Shown piece after piece: positions 43,096 to 51,989 of a stretch of DNA of 64,000 nucleotides. Source of the stretch: JAJPKK01 sp963807015 (lineage in GTDB: Bacteria; Pseudomonadota; Alphaproteobacteria; Rhizobiales; Xanthobacteraceae); NCBI GenBank assembly GCA_963807015.1, contig CAWEAS010000033.1, positions 167,081-231,080 of the forward strand, written 5' to 3'. The stretch's first letter is position 1. Each line of letters starts with the position of its first letter. Made by a program: the position numbers and the translations under genes. Under the pieces are notes generated by a model. That model was not told the origin of the DNA and made no database searches. It worked only from the letters and a program-made list of their open reading frames with translations.

Positions 43096-44577
43096 TCACT
43101 CGGCCTTCGTCGACGCGCTCGCGGGTGCGGGCGGCGCGCCATTGCCTTGTACAACGCCGCCACCCACGATCGCGGCGTCGACATTGACGCAGGCCAGCCA
43201 GAAATCCCGTTGTGCTTCGATGGCCGTAATGTTGGCGGCGAGCCGTTGGCGCGCTTCGGCGAGCAGACCGAAAACGTCGATCTGCATCGCCCCGTAGCGC
43301 AGCGTAGTTTCATCCGCGATCGTCTGCCGCAGCGGCAGCACTTCGTCGCGATAGCGGCGCGCGATGTCGTAGGTGGAGCGATAGACCCGATAGGCGTCGC
43401 GCGCCTCCGAGCGTGCGTTCACGGCTTTTTCCGAGAGACGATTGACCGCCTGCATGTAGGTCTCTCCGGCCTCGCGCACGCGGACTTCGCCGAAATCGAA
43501 GATCGGTATCTGGAACGTCACGTCGGCACCGCCGCCGGTGCCCGCGGCACCTCCGGCCTCGCGTTGGGTCCGCGAAATTCCGGCGACCTCCAGCAGATTG
43601 ATGAAGCGCGTCGCGTTGACGAGGCCAAGGGACCGGGCAAGCGTCTCGACTTCGATGCGCCCTATTTGCAGGTCGATGCGCCGGCGGATCGCTTCGATCT
43701 CGACCGCTTGTTCTCGCGTGGGCCGCGAGGGCAAGGTCGGCAGTGCTTGAGGCAATTTCAGTCCGGAATCGCCGGCAAGCCCTAGTGCACGGATCAAGGA
43801 CTCGCGCTCGCTCGCGGCCTGCTGGCGCGCGGTGGTCAGCTGCGTGGACAGTTCGACATGGAACGTCTGCTCGCGGGCAAGATCGAGCTTGTTCATGGCG
43901 CCGGTATTGGCAAGTTCTTTGGCGAGCTTTGCCGCGGTCTCCGCTGCCGCCGTCGCGTCGCTCAGGAACTGCACGAGCTGACGTGCCGCGACTGCGCGAT
44001 AGAAAGCGCGGCGGGTTTCTGCTGCAAGGCGCAGCGTCGCCTCGGCGGCGCGCAGTTGCGCCTGGTAAAACCGCTCGTCGGCGATCCGTGACCGTGCCGG
44101 CATTGTGGCGAGCGCAAGAATATCAACGATGATCTGCCGTTCGATATCGAGCTCGACCGGTGTCGCGATTCGGCTCAATGAAAAGGTCGGATTCGGCGGC
44201 AGCGTTGCGGCAATTTTCTCCGCTTCGGCGATGCCGAGTTCGTTATAGGCGGCCTGCAAACCTTTATTGTTGAGGAGCGCGATTTGAACCGCGCGATCGG
44301 CGGACAGGACCGAACTGAGCAGCCGCGCCGTCGCAGCACTTGCCGCAGCGGCGACTTCTTCGCTGTCGATCTTGCGAGCATCCTTGTTCAGTTCCGTCGC
44401 CGCGATTCCGCCGACGACGTCCATACCGGCATCCGGTGAAAAGGACGCGCAGCCGACAAGTGTCATCGCGACGACAAACGCCGCGCAAACGCGCGCTAAG
44501 CTCGCGCCAACGTGCGGTATCGCCGTTCCAACGCGGAATGCTGCCACGGACGATCGATGTCCGAGCATGATGCTCAT
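43096..44577 (-). CDS. TolC-family outer membrane lipoprotein
   Basis: The 493-residue protein has a lipobox (TLVGCAS near residue 43) and two TolC repeats, with LNNKGLQAAYNELGIAEAE, RRAFYRAVAARQLVQF, FQIPIFDFGEVRVREA and LRYGAMQIDVFGLLAEARQ. It forms an outer membrane channel or collar. It sits directly before the multicopper oxidase in a copper-type operon, but no CusA/CusB-type pump is present. The start may be 44577 or 44568; a GAGG lies just upstream of both. Confidence 0.88.
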   Translation of the reverse strand: MSIMLGHRSSVAAFRVGTAIPHVGASLARVCAAFVVAMTLVGCASFSPDAGMDVVGGIAATELNKDARKIDSEEVAAAASAATARLLSSVLSADRAVQIALLNNKGLQAAYNELGIAEAEKIAATLPPNPTFSLSRIATPVELDIERQIIVDILALATMPARSRIADERFYQAQLRAAEATLRLAAETRRAFYRAVAARQLVQFLSDATAAAETAAKLAKELANTGAMNKLDLAREQTFHVELSTQLTTARQQAASERESLIRALGLAGDSGLKLPQALPTLPSRPTREQAVEIEAIRRRIDLQIGRIEVETLARSLGLVNATRFINLLEVAGISRTQREAGGAAGTGGGADVTFQIPIFDFGEVRVREAGETYMQAVNRLSEKAVNARSEARDAYRVYRSTYDIARRYRDEVLPLRQTIADETTLRYGAMQIDVFGLLAEARQRLAANITAIEAQRDFWLACVNVDAAIVGGGVVQGNGAPPAPASASTKAE

Positions 44578-44634
44578 ACCTCATGCGTCAATCGGTGCAC
44601 GTGCCGCAAACGTGCGGACACGTTTCACGGGAAT

Positions 44635-45006
44635 TCAGCGCAGAGGTCGTGGGGGGCGGTCGAGACGGTCCGGCGGGAGGCCAGCGGCCCGATCATCGGG
44701 CCCAAGCGCGAGCAGCTCACCGATAGCGCTCGCTGTCTTGACGGCAATCACCGGGGGAATGACGCCGACGAAGTACGCGTGGAGGCCGCAGCAGGCGTCG
44801 GCGGGATCGCTCGCCGGAGTTTTCTGGTCGCTGTGATGATGGACCGCGCCGTGATCGGCATGGCCGTGGTGATCATGAGCCATCGCAGCACTCGCAACGC
44901 CGCGCGCGCTGCTGCGCGGCGATGACACAACGCCAGACAGCTGGGCGGCCACGAACAGGGCGACCAGGACATGGACGAAGCCGGGGATCATCCGGAAGCG
45001 GTTCAT
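44635..45006 (-). CDS. Small His-rich secreted protein, first gene of copper operon
   Basis: The 123-residue protein has an N-terminal hydrophobic segment (FVHVLVALFVAAQLSGVV), a His-rich stretch (MAHDHHGHADHGAVHHHSD), a DACCGLHAYFVG motif and a C-terminal RLDRPPRPL ending. The His cluster and Cys pair suggest metal binding, and the general form resembles DUF2946-like proteins seen beside copper genes. It lies 57 bases upstream of the TolC-type gene. The start is uncertain (45006 or 44991). Confidence 0.65.
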   Translation of the reverse strand: MNRFRMIPGFVHVLVALFVAAQLSGVVSSPRSSARGVASAAMAHDHHGHADHGAVHHHSDQKTPASDPADACCGLHAYFVGVIPPVIAVKTASAIGELLALGPDDRAAGLPPDRLDRPPRPLR

Positions 45007-45128
45007 CGGCGCGCATTTTGGCGTTGCCGCGCCGGCCCGTCAATGCGCGGCGGTCTTTGCGCACCCCACAGAACTATTATAATGCCCCACTAAATGCGCA
45101 TGCGATGTGCGGCCGAAAGGGAGGTTCG

Positions 45129-46101
45129 ATGCGGCGGCGCGATTTCGTGGCGCTGTGCGGCGGTGCGATCGCGAGCACCGCGGTTTTTCCGCTCGCGGCG
45201 GCGGAAACCTACCCTAGCCGGCCTATCACCATCATCGTACCGTTCGGTCCCGGCAGTGGCACCGACATCGTCGCGCGCATCATCGGCCAGCATCTCGGCA
45301 CGGCGCTGAAGGCCAACGTCGTCGTCGACGACCGGCCGGGCGCCAATGGTGGATTGGCCGCCGCCTACGTCGCGAAGGCGGCGCCCGACGGCTACACGCT
45401 GTTGATGGCGACCAACAGCCCGATGTCGTCGAACCCGTTCCTGCTGAAGAACGTCGGCTACGATCCCGTGAAAGATTTCGCGCCGATCTCTCGGGTCGGC
45501 AGTTTTACACTGCTGCTCGTCGTCCACCCCTCAGTGCCGGCCAAAACCCTCGCCGAACTGATCGCTTACGCCAAAGCCAACCCCGGCAAGCTCACTTACG
45601 CGAGCGGCAACACCTCGGGAATTCTCGCGGGCGAAACGCTCAAGCATTGGGCCGGCATCGATATTCTCCAGATTCCCTACAAGAGCGTGCCGCCGGCGCT
45701 CAACGATACCATTGCCGGGCGGGTGTCGATGGCCTTCACCGACCTGACGCCGGGTATTCCCCACGTCCAGTCGGGCAGCGTGCGGGCAATCGCCATCACG
45801 CGGCTGCGGCGCAGCGGGTTGCTGCCGGGAGTGCCAACGTTCGACGAATCGGGGCTCAAGGATTTCGAGGTCGAATTCGTGGGCCGGCCTGTTCGCGCCG
45901 GCCGGCACGCCATCCGACATCGTGACGCGACTGAGTGCCGAGATTCGCACGATCATCGAGATGCCGGAAGTGAAGGCGCAGATCGCCCAGATCGGCTTCG
46001 AGGTTTTCAGCTCGACGCCGCAGGAACTCGGCGCCTTCGTCAAGGATCAACTTGTGCGCACCGAACGCATGGTGAAGGACGCCGGCATCGAGCCGGAGTG
46101 A
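45129..46101 (+). pseudogene. Bug/TctC-type periplasmic binding protein, frameshifted
   Basis: Starting at ATG 45129 behind AAAGGGAGG, the frame gives a signal peptide and a typical Bug protein: YPSRPITIIVPFGPGSGTDI, VDDRPGANGGLAAAYVAKA, PDGYTLLMATNSPM and VKDFAPISRVG. After DFEVEF (about 45885) the homologous sequence WAGLFAPAGTPSDIVTRLS, then KAQIAQIGFEVFSSTPQELG, continues in another frame to TGA 46099-46101. Total length is 3n+1 (324 codons plus one base), so one extra base explains it. The unshifted frame would end at 46118 with a nonsense tail. If intact it would bind a carboxylate for a tripartite transporter or signalling; no TctA/B genes are here. Confidence 0.8.
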
Positions 46102-46120
46102 GGCCAATTTCCTTGTAGCT

Positions 46121-46209
46121 GTAGCCCGGATGGAGCGCAGCAAAATCCGGGGCCGCCTATCAAGTTTCCAATAGGAGTCCCGGATTGCGCTGCGCTTCAT
46201 CCGGGCTAC
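46121..46209. repeat. Dispersed repeat, inverted pair
   Basis: GTAGCCCGGATGGAGCGCAG (46121-46140) is the near-exact reverse complement (one mismatch) of the segment ending at 46209, and the pairing continues through AATCCGGG. The same core is in the gtrA 3' end (2024-2053). It lies between the frameshifted Bug gene and the dehydrogenase subunit gene. Confidence 0.8.
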
Positions 46210-46316
46210 GCGCGCCGCGCCACGAAGGACCACCAATTCAACCACGCCCGAAATTGCGCTAGGGTGCGTACCATACCGATGCGCAACGTCGCGACGCATC
46301 GGCGGGAGGGAACTTG

Positions 46317-46880
46317 ATGCACGACTTTGCTCGGCGCAGCTTTATCAAGGGCGCCTCGATCGGCGCGCTCGCTTTCACCGTCGGCGGGGTGGAAGTCATG
46401 TTGACGCCGAAGGAGGCGCGCGCTCAGGGCGTTCCCCTGCGGGTCCTTGATCCCGCCGAGGCCGAGACCCTCGAAGCGGTCGGCGACATGCTGGCGATCG
46501 GAGCGAAAGATGCCGGCATCGCGCATTTCGTCGACCAGCAGCTCACCGTGCCGCCGCCTTATGCGCTCTTGAGCCTGCGCGTTTCGGAATTCCGTCCTCC
46601 CTACGTGGACTTCTACCGCGATGCGCTTGCCGCCTTGGAAAGCTCGGCGAAGGCGGTTCACAGCCGCAAGTTCAGCGAATTCACCGAAGCCGAAAAACTC
46701 GAATTCGTCGACCTGCTCAGCCACCATGAAATCGAGGCCTGGGACGGCAAGGCGACGCAGACGCTGGTCTACGCGACGCTGCGCGACGACGCCGTCGACG
46801 TGGTCTACGGTACCGTCGATGGCTTCGCACGGATCGGCGTGCCCTACCTTCCGCACATCCTGCCGGAAAGGAAGTGGTGA
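46317..46880 (+). CDS. Gluconate 2-dehydrogenase subunit 3 family protein
   Basis: The 187-residue protein starts at 46317 behind GGGAGGGAAC and has a twin-arginine signal (FARRSFIKGASIGALAFTVG). The mature part fits the small subunit of membrane GMC dehydrogenases, with LDPAEAETLEAVGDMLA, FRPPYVDFYRDALAAL and LLSHHEIEAWDG. It escorts the GMC subunit, encoded one base after its stop, across the membrane. Confidence 0.87.
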   Translation: MHDFARRSFIKGASIGALAFTVGGVEVMLTPKEARAQGVPLRVLDPAEAETLEAVGDMLAIGAKDAGIAHFVDQQLTVPPPYALLSLRVSEFRPPYVDFYRDALAALESSAKAVHSRKFSEFTEAEKLEFVDLLSHHEIEAWDGKATQTLVYATLRDDAVDVVYGTVDGFARIGVPYLPHILPERKW

Positions 46881-46881
46881 G

Positions 46882-48456
46882 ATGGCAAACGACAAAGTCG
46901 ATGCCGTCATTGTCGGCGCCGGCGCGTCCGGCGGCGTGTTCGCATCCGTGCTCGCGCGCGCTGGGAAGAAGGTCGTGCTGCTGGAGCAGGGGCCGGATTG
47001 GCAGATGAGCGATCTCATCAGCTCCGACATCTGGAGCCGGCGCATCAAGGGCGCCGGTCCCGCGGTGATCTACGAGGGGAAACATCCGGTCGGCCGCACC
47101 GGCGACATGGGCTGGGGCACCGGCGGCGCCGCGCTGCATTACTCGGCGAATTTTCCACGCCTGTTGCCGGACGATTTCACCATGAAGTCGGATCACGGCC
47201 GGGGGCTCGATTGGCCGATCTCCTATACGGACCTCGCGCCGTTCTACGATCGCGTCGCTGAAGAGATCGGCGTGTCAGGCGACGCGAAAGCCGAGGAGCG
47301 CTGGCGCCCCGCCGGCGCGCCTTACCCGATGCCGCCGCTGAAATCCTTCCGCTACAGCGACGTGTGGCTGCCGGGATTTGCCGCCGAAGGTCTGACCATG
47401 GTTCCGGGTCCGGTCGGCATCAACAGTGTCGACTACAACGGGCGACCTGCCTGCATCTACGACGGCTGGTGCAACGCCGGATGTCCGACCGGCGCGCTGG
47501 CTAACCCGCAGGCGCGCTATCTCGGCGAGGCGCGCCGCATGGGCGCGGACGTGCGGCCGTTCAGTTACGTGACGCGCGTCCTCATGAGCGCAGCGGGCGG
47601 CCGCGTCACCGGTGTCGAATATTTCGACGACAAGAAGGAGCGCCAGGTCCAGGAGGCGGGGGTCGTCATTCTCGCGGCATTCGCGTCGCAGAACCCGCGC
47701 ATCATGTTCAATTCGCGGACCGACAAGCATCCGAACGGGCTCGCGAATCGCAGCGGCCTCTTGGGCAAGCATCTCACCGCGCATGGCAGCGCGACCGTGA
47801 CCGGCATTTTCGACGGCGATGTCGAGAATTATCGCGGTTCGAACGGGTACAATTACATCACTTACGATCGCCATCCGAAGACGATCCGCAAGGACGCCTT
47901 CGGCTCGACGTTCTGGAGCACGACGGCGCCGTTCAAGCCCAACGACGCCCGCGGCATGGCGGCGGTGCGGCCTGATCTGTGGGGCGCCGAGCTCGACGAG
48001 TTCATGAAAGTGAAGGCGCGCGGCCTCGCCCGCATCACCGCGATTCTCGAGGAACTGCCGAGCCTCGAGAACCGGGTCGAGCCTGCCGGGGAGAAGGACG
48101 AATTCGGTTTCCCCCTGATCCGCCTCGTCCACACGTTCGGCCCGGACGCGATCGGTCTCTGGAATGCGGCGATTGCCGAAGGCTCGGCCATCGCGAAGGC
48201 CGCGGGCGCGAAGGAAGTGTGGCCCGCCAAAGCCATCGGGTCGCAGCATCTGCTCGGTGGCACGATCATGGGGAAAGGGGCCGGGGACTCCGTCGTCAAC
48301 AGCTTCGGTCAGGCTCACGAGATTGCCAATCTTTACGTCGCCGGCTGCGGAAACTTTCCGACTACGAGCGCGGCGAATCCCACGTTCACGCTCTACGCGC
48401 TGTCGCTGCGTGGCGCCGAACACCTTGCGGCGAACTGGAGCGGCATCGCCGGCTGA
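46882..48456 (+). CDS. GMC family oxidoreductase, FAD subunit
   Basis: The 524-residue protein opens with the FAD-binding VDAVIVGAGASGGVFASVLA, then GWGTGGAALHYSANFPR, CIYDGWCNAGCPTGALANPQ and a C-terminal GSQHLLGGTIMGKG with the His of the GMC active site and FPTTSAANPTFTLYALSLR. It lacks a signal peptide and should be exported with the Tat-tagged small subunit. It oxidises a sugar acid or alcohol in the periplasm. The third, cytochrome c subunit usual for gluconate dehydrogenase is missing; an alpha/beta hydrolase follows instead. Confidence 0.9.
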   Translation: MANDKVDAVIVGAGASGGVFASVLARAGKKVVLLEQGPDWQMSDLISSDIWSRRIKGAGPAVIYEGKHPVGRTGDMGWGTGGAALHYSANFPRLLPDDFTMKSDHGRGLDWPISYTDLAPFYDRVAEEIGVSGDAKAEERWRPAGAPYPMPPLKSFRYSDVWLPGFAAEGLTMVPGPVGINSVDYNGRPACIYDGWCNAGCPTGALANPQARYLGEARRMGADVRPFSYVTRVLMSAAGGRVTGVEYFDDKKERQVQEAGVVILAAFASQNPRIMFNSRTDKHPNGLANRSGLLGKHLTAHGSATVTGIFDGDVENYRGSNGYNYITYDRHPKTIRKDAFGSTFWSTTAPFKPNDARGMAAVRPDLWGAELDEFMKVKARGLARITAILEELPSLENRVEPAGEKDEFGFPLIRLVHTFGPDAIGLWNAAIAEGSAIAKAAGAKEVWPAKAIGSQHLLGGTIMGKGAGDSVVNSFGQAHEIANLYVAGCGNFPTTSAANPTFTLYALSLRGAEHLAANWSGIAG

Positions 48457-48500
48457 CGTCCTTTTGAGGATGCGACGCATTCACCAACGGAGGAAACGAG

Positions 48501-49619
48501 ATGGGTAACTTGCGAAGCTTTGCAATCTGCGGCTTTGTTCTTGCTGTGGCGTGCAGCTGTCCGGCGGTGGCGCAGATGGCGGCCCCGGCGAGCGATGATT
48601 TCGCCGCCACTGAGGCACGAGAGAATGCAGCAAACGCCAAGGCTGGACCGCGCGTCGTCCCTGGACGTGCGATCCCGGTGCCTAACACGGTCAGCCCGGA
48701 GCTGCGGGCATCGATTGCGGCGCCTTATCGCGTGCCCAATTGGGATGCCGATCCGAAGACTCCGGCCGAGTGGAAGGCGCTGATCAACAAGCTCGCTGAC
48801 GCCGGCGCGCCGGCGCGCCGCGAAGCGCGCGAGAAACTCGGCGTGACCATGGAGCCGACGGTGATCGGCGGCGTCAAAGCGTTCATCCTGACCCCGAAGG
48901 AGATCAAACCCGAAAATCGCAATCGTTTGCTCGTCCACGTGCACGGCGGCGGCTACGTCTACGGTCCGGGCGAGGCAGGAACCGCCGAAGGCACGCTGAT
49001 GGCCGCTTACGGCGGATACAAGGTCATCTCGTTCGACTACCGCATGCCGCCGGATTTTCCCTATCCAGCCGCGATGGATGATGCCATGGCGGTGTGGAAA
49101 GCCGCGATCAAAATGCAGGATCCCCGCAACATGGCGATCTTCGGCACGTCGACCGGTGGCGGCATGACGCTCGCGATGATCCTGCGGGCCAAGCAGGAGG
49201 GCCTGCCGCTGCCGGCAGCCATCGCGCCGGGCACACCGTGGTCGGATTTGACCGAGACCGGCGACACCTACAAGACGAACGAATGGCTCGACAATGTGCT
49301 CGTGAGTTACAACGGCTATCTGGTCCGCGCGGCCAAGCTATACGCCAACGGGCACGACCTTAAAGACCCGCAACTTTCACCGATCTACGGCGACTTCCAC
49401 GGCTTCCCGCCGGCTATCCTCACCAGCGGCACGCGCGACTTGTTCTTGAGCCTCACGGTTCTCACCCACCGCAAGCTTCGCCAAGCCGGTGTCGAGGCCG
49501 AGTTGCAAGTCTACGAGGGCATGTCGCACGCGCAGTATAATTTCGATGCATTCGCGCCGGAGACGAAGGAGGCTTTCACCGAGATCGCGCAATTCTTCGA
49601 CAAGCACCTCGGAAAATAG
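48501..49619 (+). CDS. Exported alpha/beta hydrolase, HSL family
   Basis: The 372-residue enzyme has a signal peptide (AVACSCPAVAQM) and follows GGAGGAAACGAG. The hormone-sensitive lipase features are the oxyanion motif HVHGGGYVYG, the nucleophile elbow IFGTSTGGGMT, an Asp in TSGTRDLFLS and the catalytic His in YEGMSHAQY. It is a carboxylesterase acting in the periplasm, substrate unknown. It is 44 bases from the GMC gene and may share its transcript. Confidence 0.9.
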   Translation: MGNLRSFAICGFVLAVACSCPAVAQMAAPASDDFAATEARENAANAKAGPRVVPGRAIPVPNTVSPELRASIAAPYRVPNWDADPKTPAEWKALINKLADAGAPARREAREKLGVTMEPTVIGGVKAFILTPKEIKPENRNRLLVHVHGGGYVYGPGEAGTAEGTLMAAYGGYKVISFDYRMPPDFPYPAAMDDAMAVWKAAIKMQDPRNMAIFGTSTGGGMTLAMILRAKQEGLPLPAAIAPGTPWSDLTETGDTYKTNEWLDNVLVSYNGYLVRAAKLYANGHDLKDPQLSPIYGDFHGFPPAILTSGTRDLFLSLTVLTHRKLRQAGVEAELQVYEGMSHAQYNFDAFAPETKEAFTEIAQFFDKHLGK

Positions 49620-49676
49620 CTGGTTCGGCGGCTAGCCTGAGCTCGAATCCGTCACTCACAGCCACTGCGGGCAATC

Positions 49677-49762
49677 GTAGGGTGGGCAACAAGCGCGGAC
49701 TTGTCCGCGCGTGCCCACGTTATGCCTCTCCGCGTGGGCACGCTTCGCTTTGCCCACCCTAC
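49677..49762. repeat. Dispersed palindromic element
   Basis: Outer arms GTAGGGTGGGCAA (49677-49689) and TTGCCCACCCTAC (49750-49762) are perfect. Inner arms GCGTGCCCACG (49709-49719) and CGTGGGCACGC (49733-49743) are also perfect, with a small GCGCGGA/TCCGCGC hairpin beside them. It separates the esterase from the convergent ligase gene and may act as a transcript end; the sequence type is common in Bradyrhizobium-like genomes. Confidence 0.8.
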
Positions 49763-49770
49763 CAGTGGAA

Positions 49771-50724
49771 TCATATCGCGAGAGTCTTGCGCACGCCCTG
49801 CGGCCAGTCGGAGACCTTGGTGCCGTGCACCGCGAACAGCGCGAGCGCGAGGCGGTCCATGCCGAACGCGACGCATGCCGTATGCGCGAGTTCGCCGTTT
49901 CCATTTCGAAGCTCCCAGGCGTGGCCGAAATGGTCGCGGTGATAGTTGAAGCTCATGCACGCGGTCGGGCGTTCCTGCGAGCGCAGCGGAATCAGAAGCT
50001 CGAATTTCAGCATCTGCTCCACCTGGCTCGCCGCGATGATTTTCGCGGCGCGGCCGAAGAACGGATCGCTCGCCGGCGCGATGCGATGCGGCAATGCCAG
50101 CCCGTCGGCGATCTCCTTGGCAAGGTCGACCCAGCGCGCGCGGAACGCGGTGGCATCGGCCGGCGTACCCATGAAGACGTATTCACGCATGCGGAACGAC
50201 TGCAGCCGATCGACCTCGAAGGTCGCTTCGCGGCGAAAGCAGTAGGACTCCACGTCGAATTTCAAACCCTTGGCGGGAAGCGCGCCGCGCGCCGCCGCCA
50301 TGGGGTAAAGCGGGTAGCAGGCGGCCGGCGTGAGCACGAGATCAGTCGCTTTCACCGCATCGGTCCATTCGGCGCCGGCATTGTAGCGGCCGACCGCGGC
50401 AGTGATTTCCGCTTCGTTGCCATGAAGGCCGCATACACAGCCAAGGAGATTTGGGAAGCTGTGCAGATAGCCCGATTTCTCCACGACGCGGCGATTCATC
50501 ACGGGCGGGAACCGCACCACCTCGGTGTCAGCCTCCCGATGCCGTGAGATCAACCGCGACAGTCCCTCGATTGCATCCTCGAAGGGGGCGGTGCGGGCAA
50601 ACACGCCGTTGCTTGCTGTCGGCTGCAACACGGTTCTGCCGAGCAGATCGAGCGGATCACCGGAGACATTCTTGTCGGCGCCTTTCGCCAAAGCAGCTGC
50701 TGCGCCTTCGAATGATTTTACCAT
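49771..50724 (-). CDS. Amino acid:[carrier protein] ligase (atypical SerRS-like)
   Basis: The 317-residue protein is a truncated class II aminoacyl-tRNA synthetase homologue that activates an amino acid (Gly or Ala in the Bradyrhizobium enzymes) and loads it on a small carrier protein instead of tRNA. Zinc ligands can be placed at Cys136 (TPAACYPLYP), Glu181 (RMREYVFMG) and Cys284 (AHTACVAFGMDR), all offset by five from those recalled for the B. japonicum enzyme. Class II motifs are SYCFRREAT and the final ACVAFGMDRLALAL. There is no tRNA-binding domain. The start at 50724 follows AGAGGGACAG. An acyl-CoA dehydrogenase homologue lies 38 bases upstream and a carrier protein is divergent from that. 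Confidence 0.9.
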   Translation of the reverse strand: MVKSFEGAAAALAKGADKNVSGDPLDLLGRTVLQPTASNGVFARTAPFEDAIEGLSRLISRHREADTEVVRFPPVMNRRVVEKSGYLHSFPNLLGCVCGLHGNEAEITAAVGRYNAGAEWTDAVKATDLVLTPAACYPLYPMAAARGALPAKGLKFDVESYCFRREATFEVDRLQSFRMREYVFMGTPADATAFRARWVDLAKEIADGLALPHRIAPASDPFFGRAAKIIAASQVEQMLKFELLIPLRSQERPTACMSFNYHRDHFGHAWELRNGNGELAHTACVAFGMDRLALALFAVHGTKVSDWPQGVRKTLAI

Positions 50725-50762
50725 GACACCCTGTCCCTCTGTTTGACGCCGTTTGGGTTTTG

Positions 50763-51989
50763 TTACGCGCGCAGGCGGGCCGGTGTTTCCACCAGCATGG
50801 CCGCGCTCGCCGCGTTGGCGAGGATGCGGTCGTTGTTGATCATGATCGGCGCCGACAGGACATCGCGCAGATGCCGCGTGACGCTGAACTCGCCGTCGTT
50901 GCGATAACCGGCGAGGCCGCACGCCTGGAGCGCACTCATTACCGTCTTGCCGGCAAGCTCGGACGCACTCACCTTGAGGAGATTCATCGCCGCCTGGAAA
51001 TCGAGCGTCTCGAGCTGGGCGCCGTTGTCGGCCGCGGCTTCAAATCGCTGCAGCTCCGATGCGATCATTCCGCGCAGCATGCGCAGTTCGGCGGTCGCGC
51101 GGGTGAGATGCGCCGCGCCGGGCGGCAGTTGGCCGCCGCTCTTGCGGGCGGCGTTGCGCATGAAGCGGCGCGCCCGCTCGACCGCGCCGGCGGCCACGCC
51201 CGACCACACGGCACTCCATGTCAGATGCGCGATCGGCACCATCGATTGGGCGAGGATCGCCTGGTAGGGCAACGGCAGCACCTGTTCGGCGCCGCCCGTT
51301 CCGGTGAGGCGGAAGCCCGCGCTGCAGGTGCCGCGCATGCCAAGGGCGTCCCACGCGATGGTCCGCTCCAGGCAGTAGTCGCCTTGGGCAAGTGCCACCA
51401 GCACCTGATCGGAGGCCGGCGCATCGGGCGCGCGGCGGGCCGTGGTCAGGATCGCGTTTGCCTCTGCGCCGTAGGACATGACGGCCGCGTTCTTAACAAG
51501 CCTGATGCCCGCGCCGTCGCATTCCACCGCGCAGGTACTGGTGCGCAAGTCGCCGCCGCCGATGCCGTCAGTGGTCGAAGAGGCGATGAGCATTTGTTCG
51601 GCGCAAAGTCGGCGCAGCAGCCGCTCGTGCCAGGGAACGCTGCGCGCGTGGCGCACCGTGATCGCGACCATGATCTGATGCATCGCATAGATCATCGCGG
51701 TCGAGGCGCAGGCGCGGCCGAGCATGTAGCAGATGTCGACGACATCGGAGATGCTGGCGCCCTCGCCACCGAGATCGGCCGGCACGAGGATGCTCATCAA
51801 TCGCTCGGCGCGCAGTGTGGCGAATGCTTCCGCGGGGAAGCGCGCCTGCCGATCGACCGCATCGGCGGCAGCGGCTGCCGCAGCAGCGGCAATCTCGGCG
51901 CGCCGCGTCAGATCGGCGACGGCCGGTGAGATCGGCGGTGAAATATGAGCCGTCATGATGCGCTCCGTTTCGATCGTGGCATCGGGCAT
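50763..51989 (-). CDS. Acyl-CoA dehydrogenase family flavoprotein linked to carrier-protein module
   Basis: The 408-residue protein has the ACAD layout: helical N-terminus with PADLGGEGASISDVVDICYM, a middle beta domain with SSTTDGIGGGDLRTSTCAVE, VMSYGAEANAILTTARR and GMRGTCSAGFRLTG, and a helical C-terminus with LQACGLAGYRNDGEFSVTRH. At the place where typical dehydrogenases have the catalytic Glu (YEGTSE) it reads PIMINNDRI, so that base is absent. It probably acts on a carrier-bound substrate, given the adjacent ligase and carrier protein. The start may be 51989 or 51956; the latter has the better ribosome site (GGAGCG). Confidence 0.85.
   Translation of the reverse strand: MPDATIETERIMTAHISPPISPAVADLTRRAEIAAAAAAAAADAVDRQARFPAEAFATLRAERLMSILVPADLGGEGASISDVVDICYMLGRACASTAMIYAMHQIMVAITVRHARSVPWHERLLRRLCAEQMLIASSTTDGIGGGDLRTSTCAVECDGAGIRLVKNAAVMSYGAEANAILTTARRAPDAPASDQVLVALAQGDYCLERTIAWDALGMRGTCSAGFRLTGTGGAEQVLPLPYQAILAQSMVPIAHLTWSAVWSGVAAGAVERARRFMRNAARKSGGQLPPGAAHLTRATAELRMLRGMIASELQRFEAAADNGAQLETLDFQAAMNLLKVSASELAGKTVMSALQACGLAGYRNDGEFSVTRHLRDVLSAPIMINNDRILANAASAAMLVETPARLRA

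Noticed and set aside
43096..44577. Outer membrane partner of the RND pump at 16585-21038
   Set aside because: It lies 22 kb away and is embedded in a copper-type operon, so there is no positional support for that pairing.
46121..46209. Insertion sequence
   Set aside because: No transposase gene is inside or nearby; it fits a short dispersed palindromic repeat.
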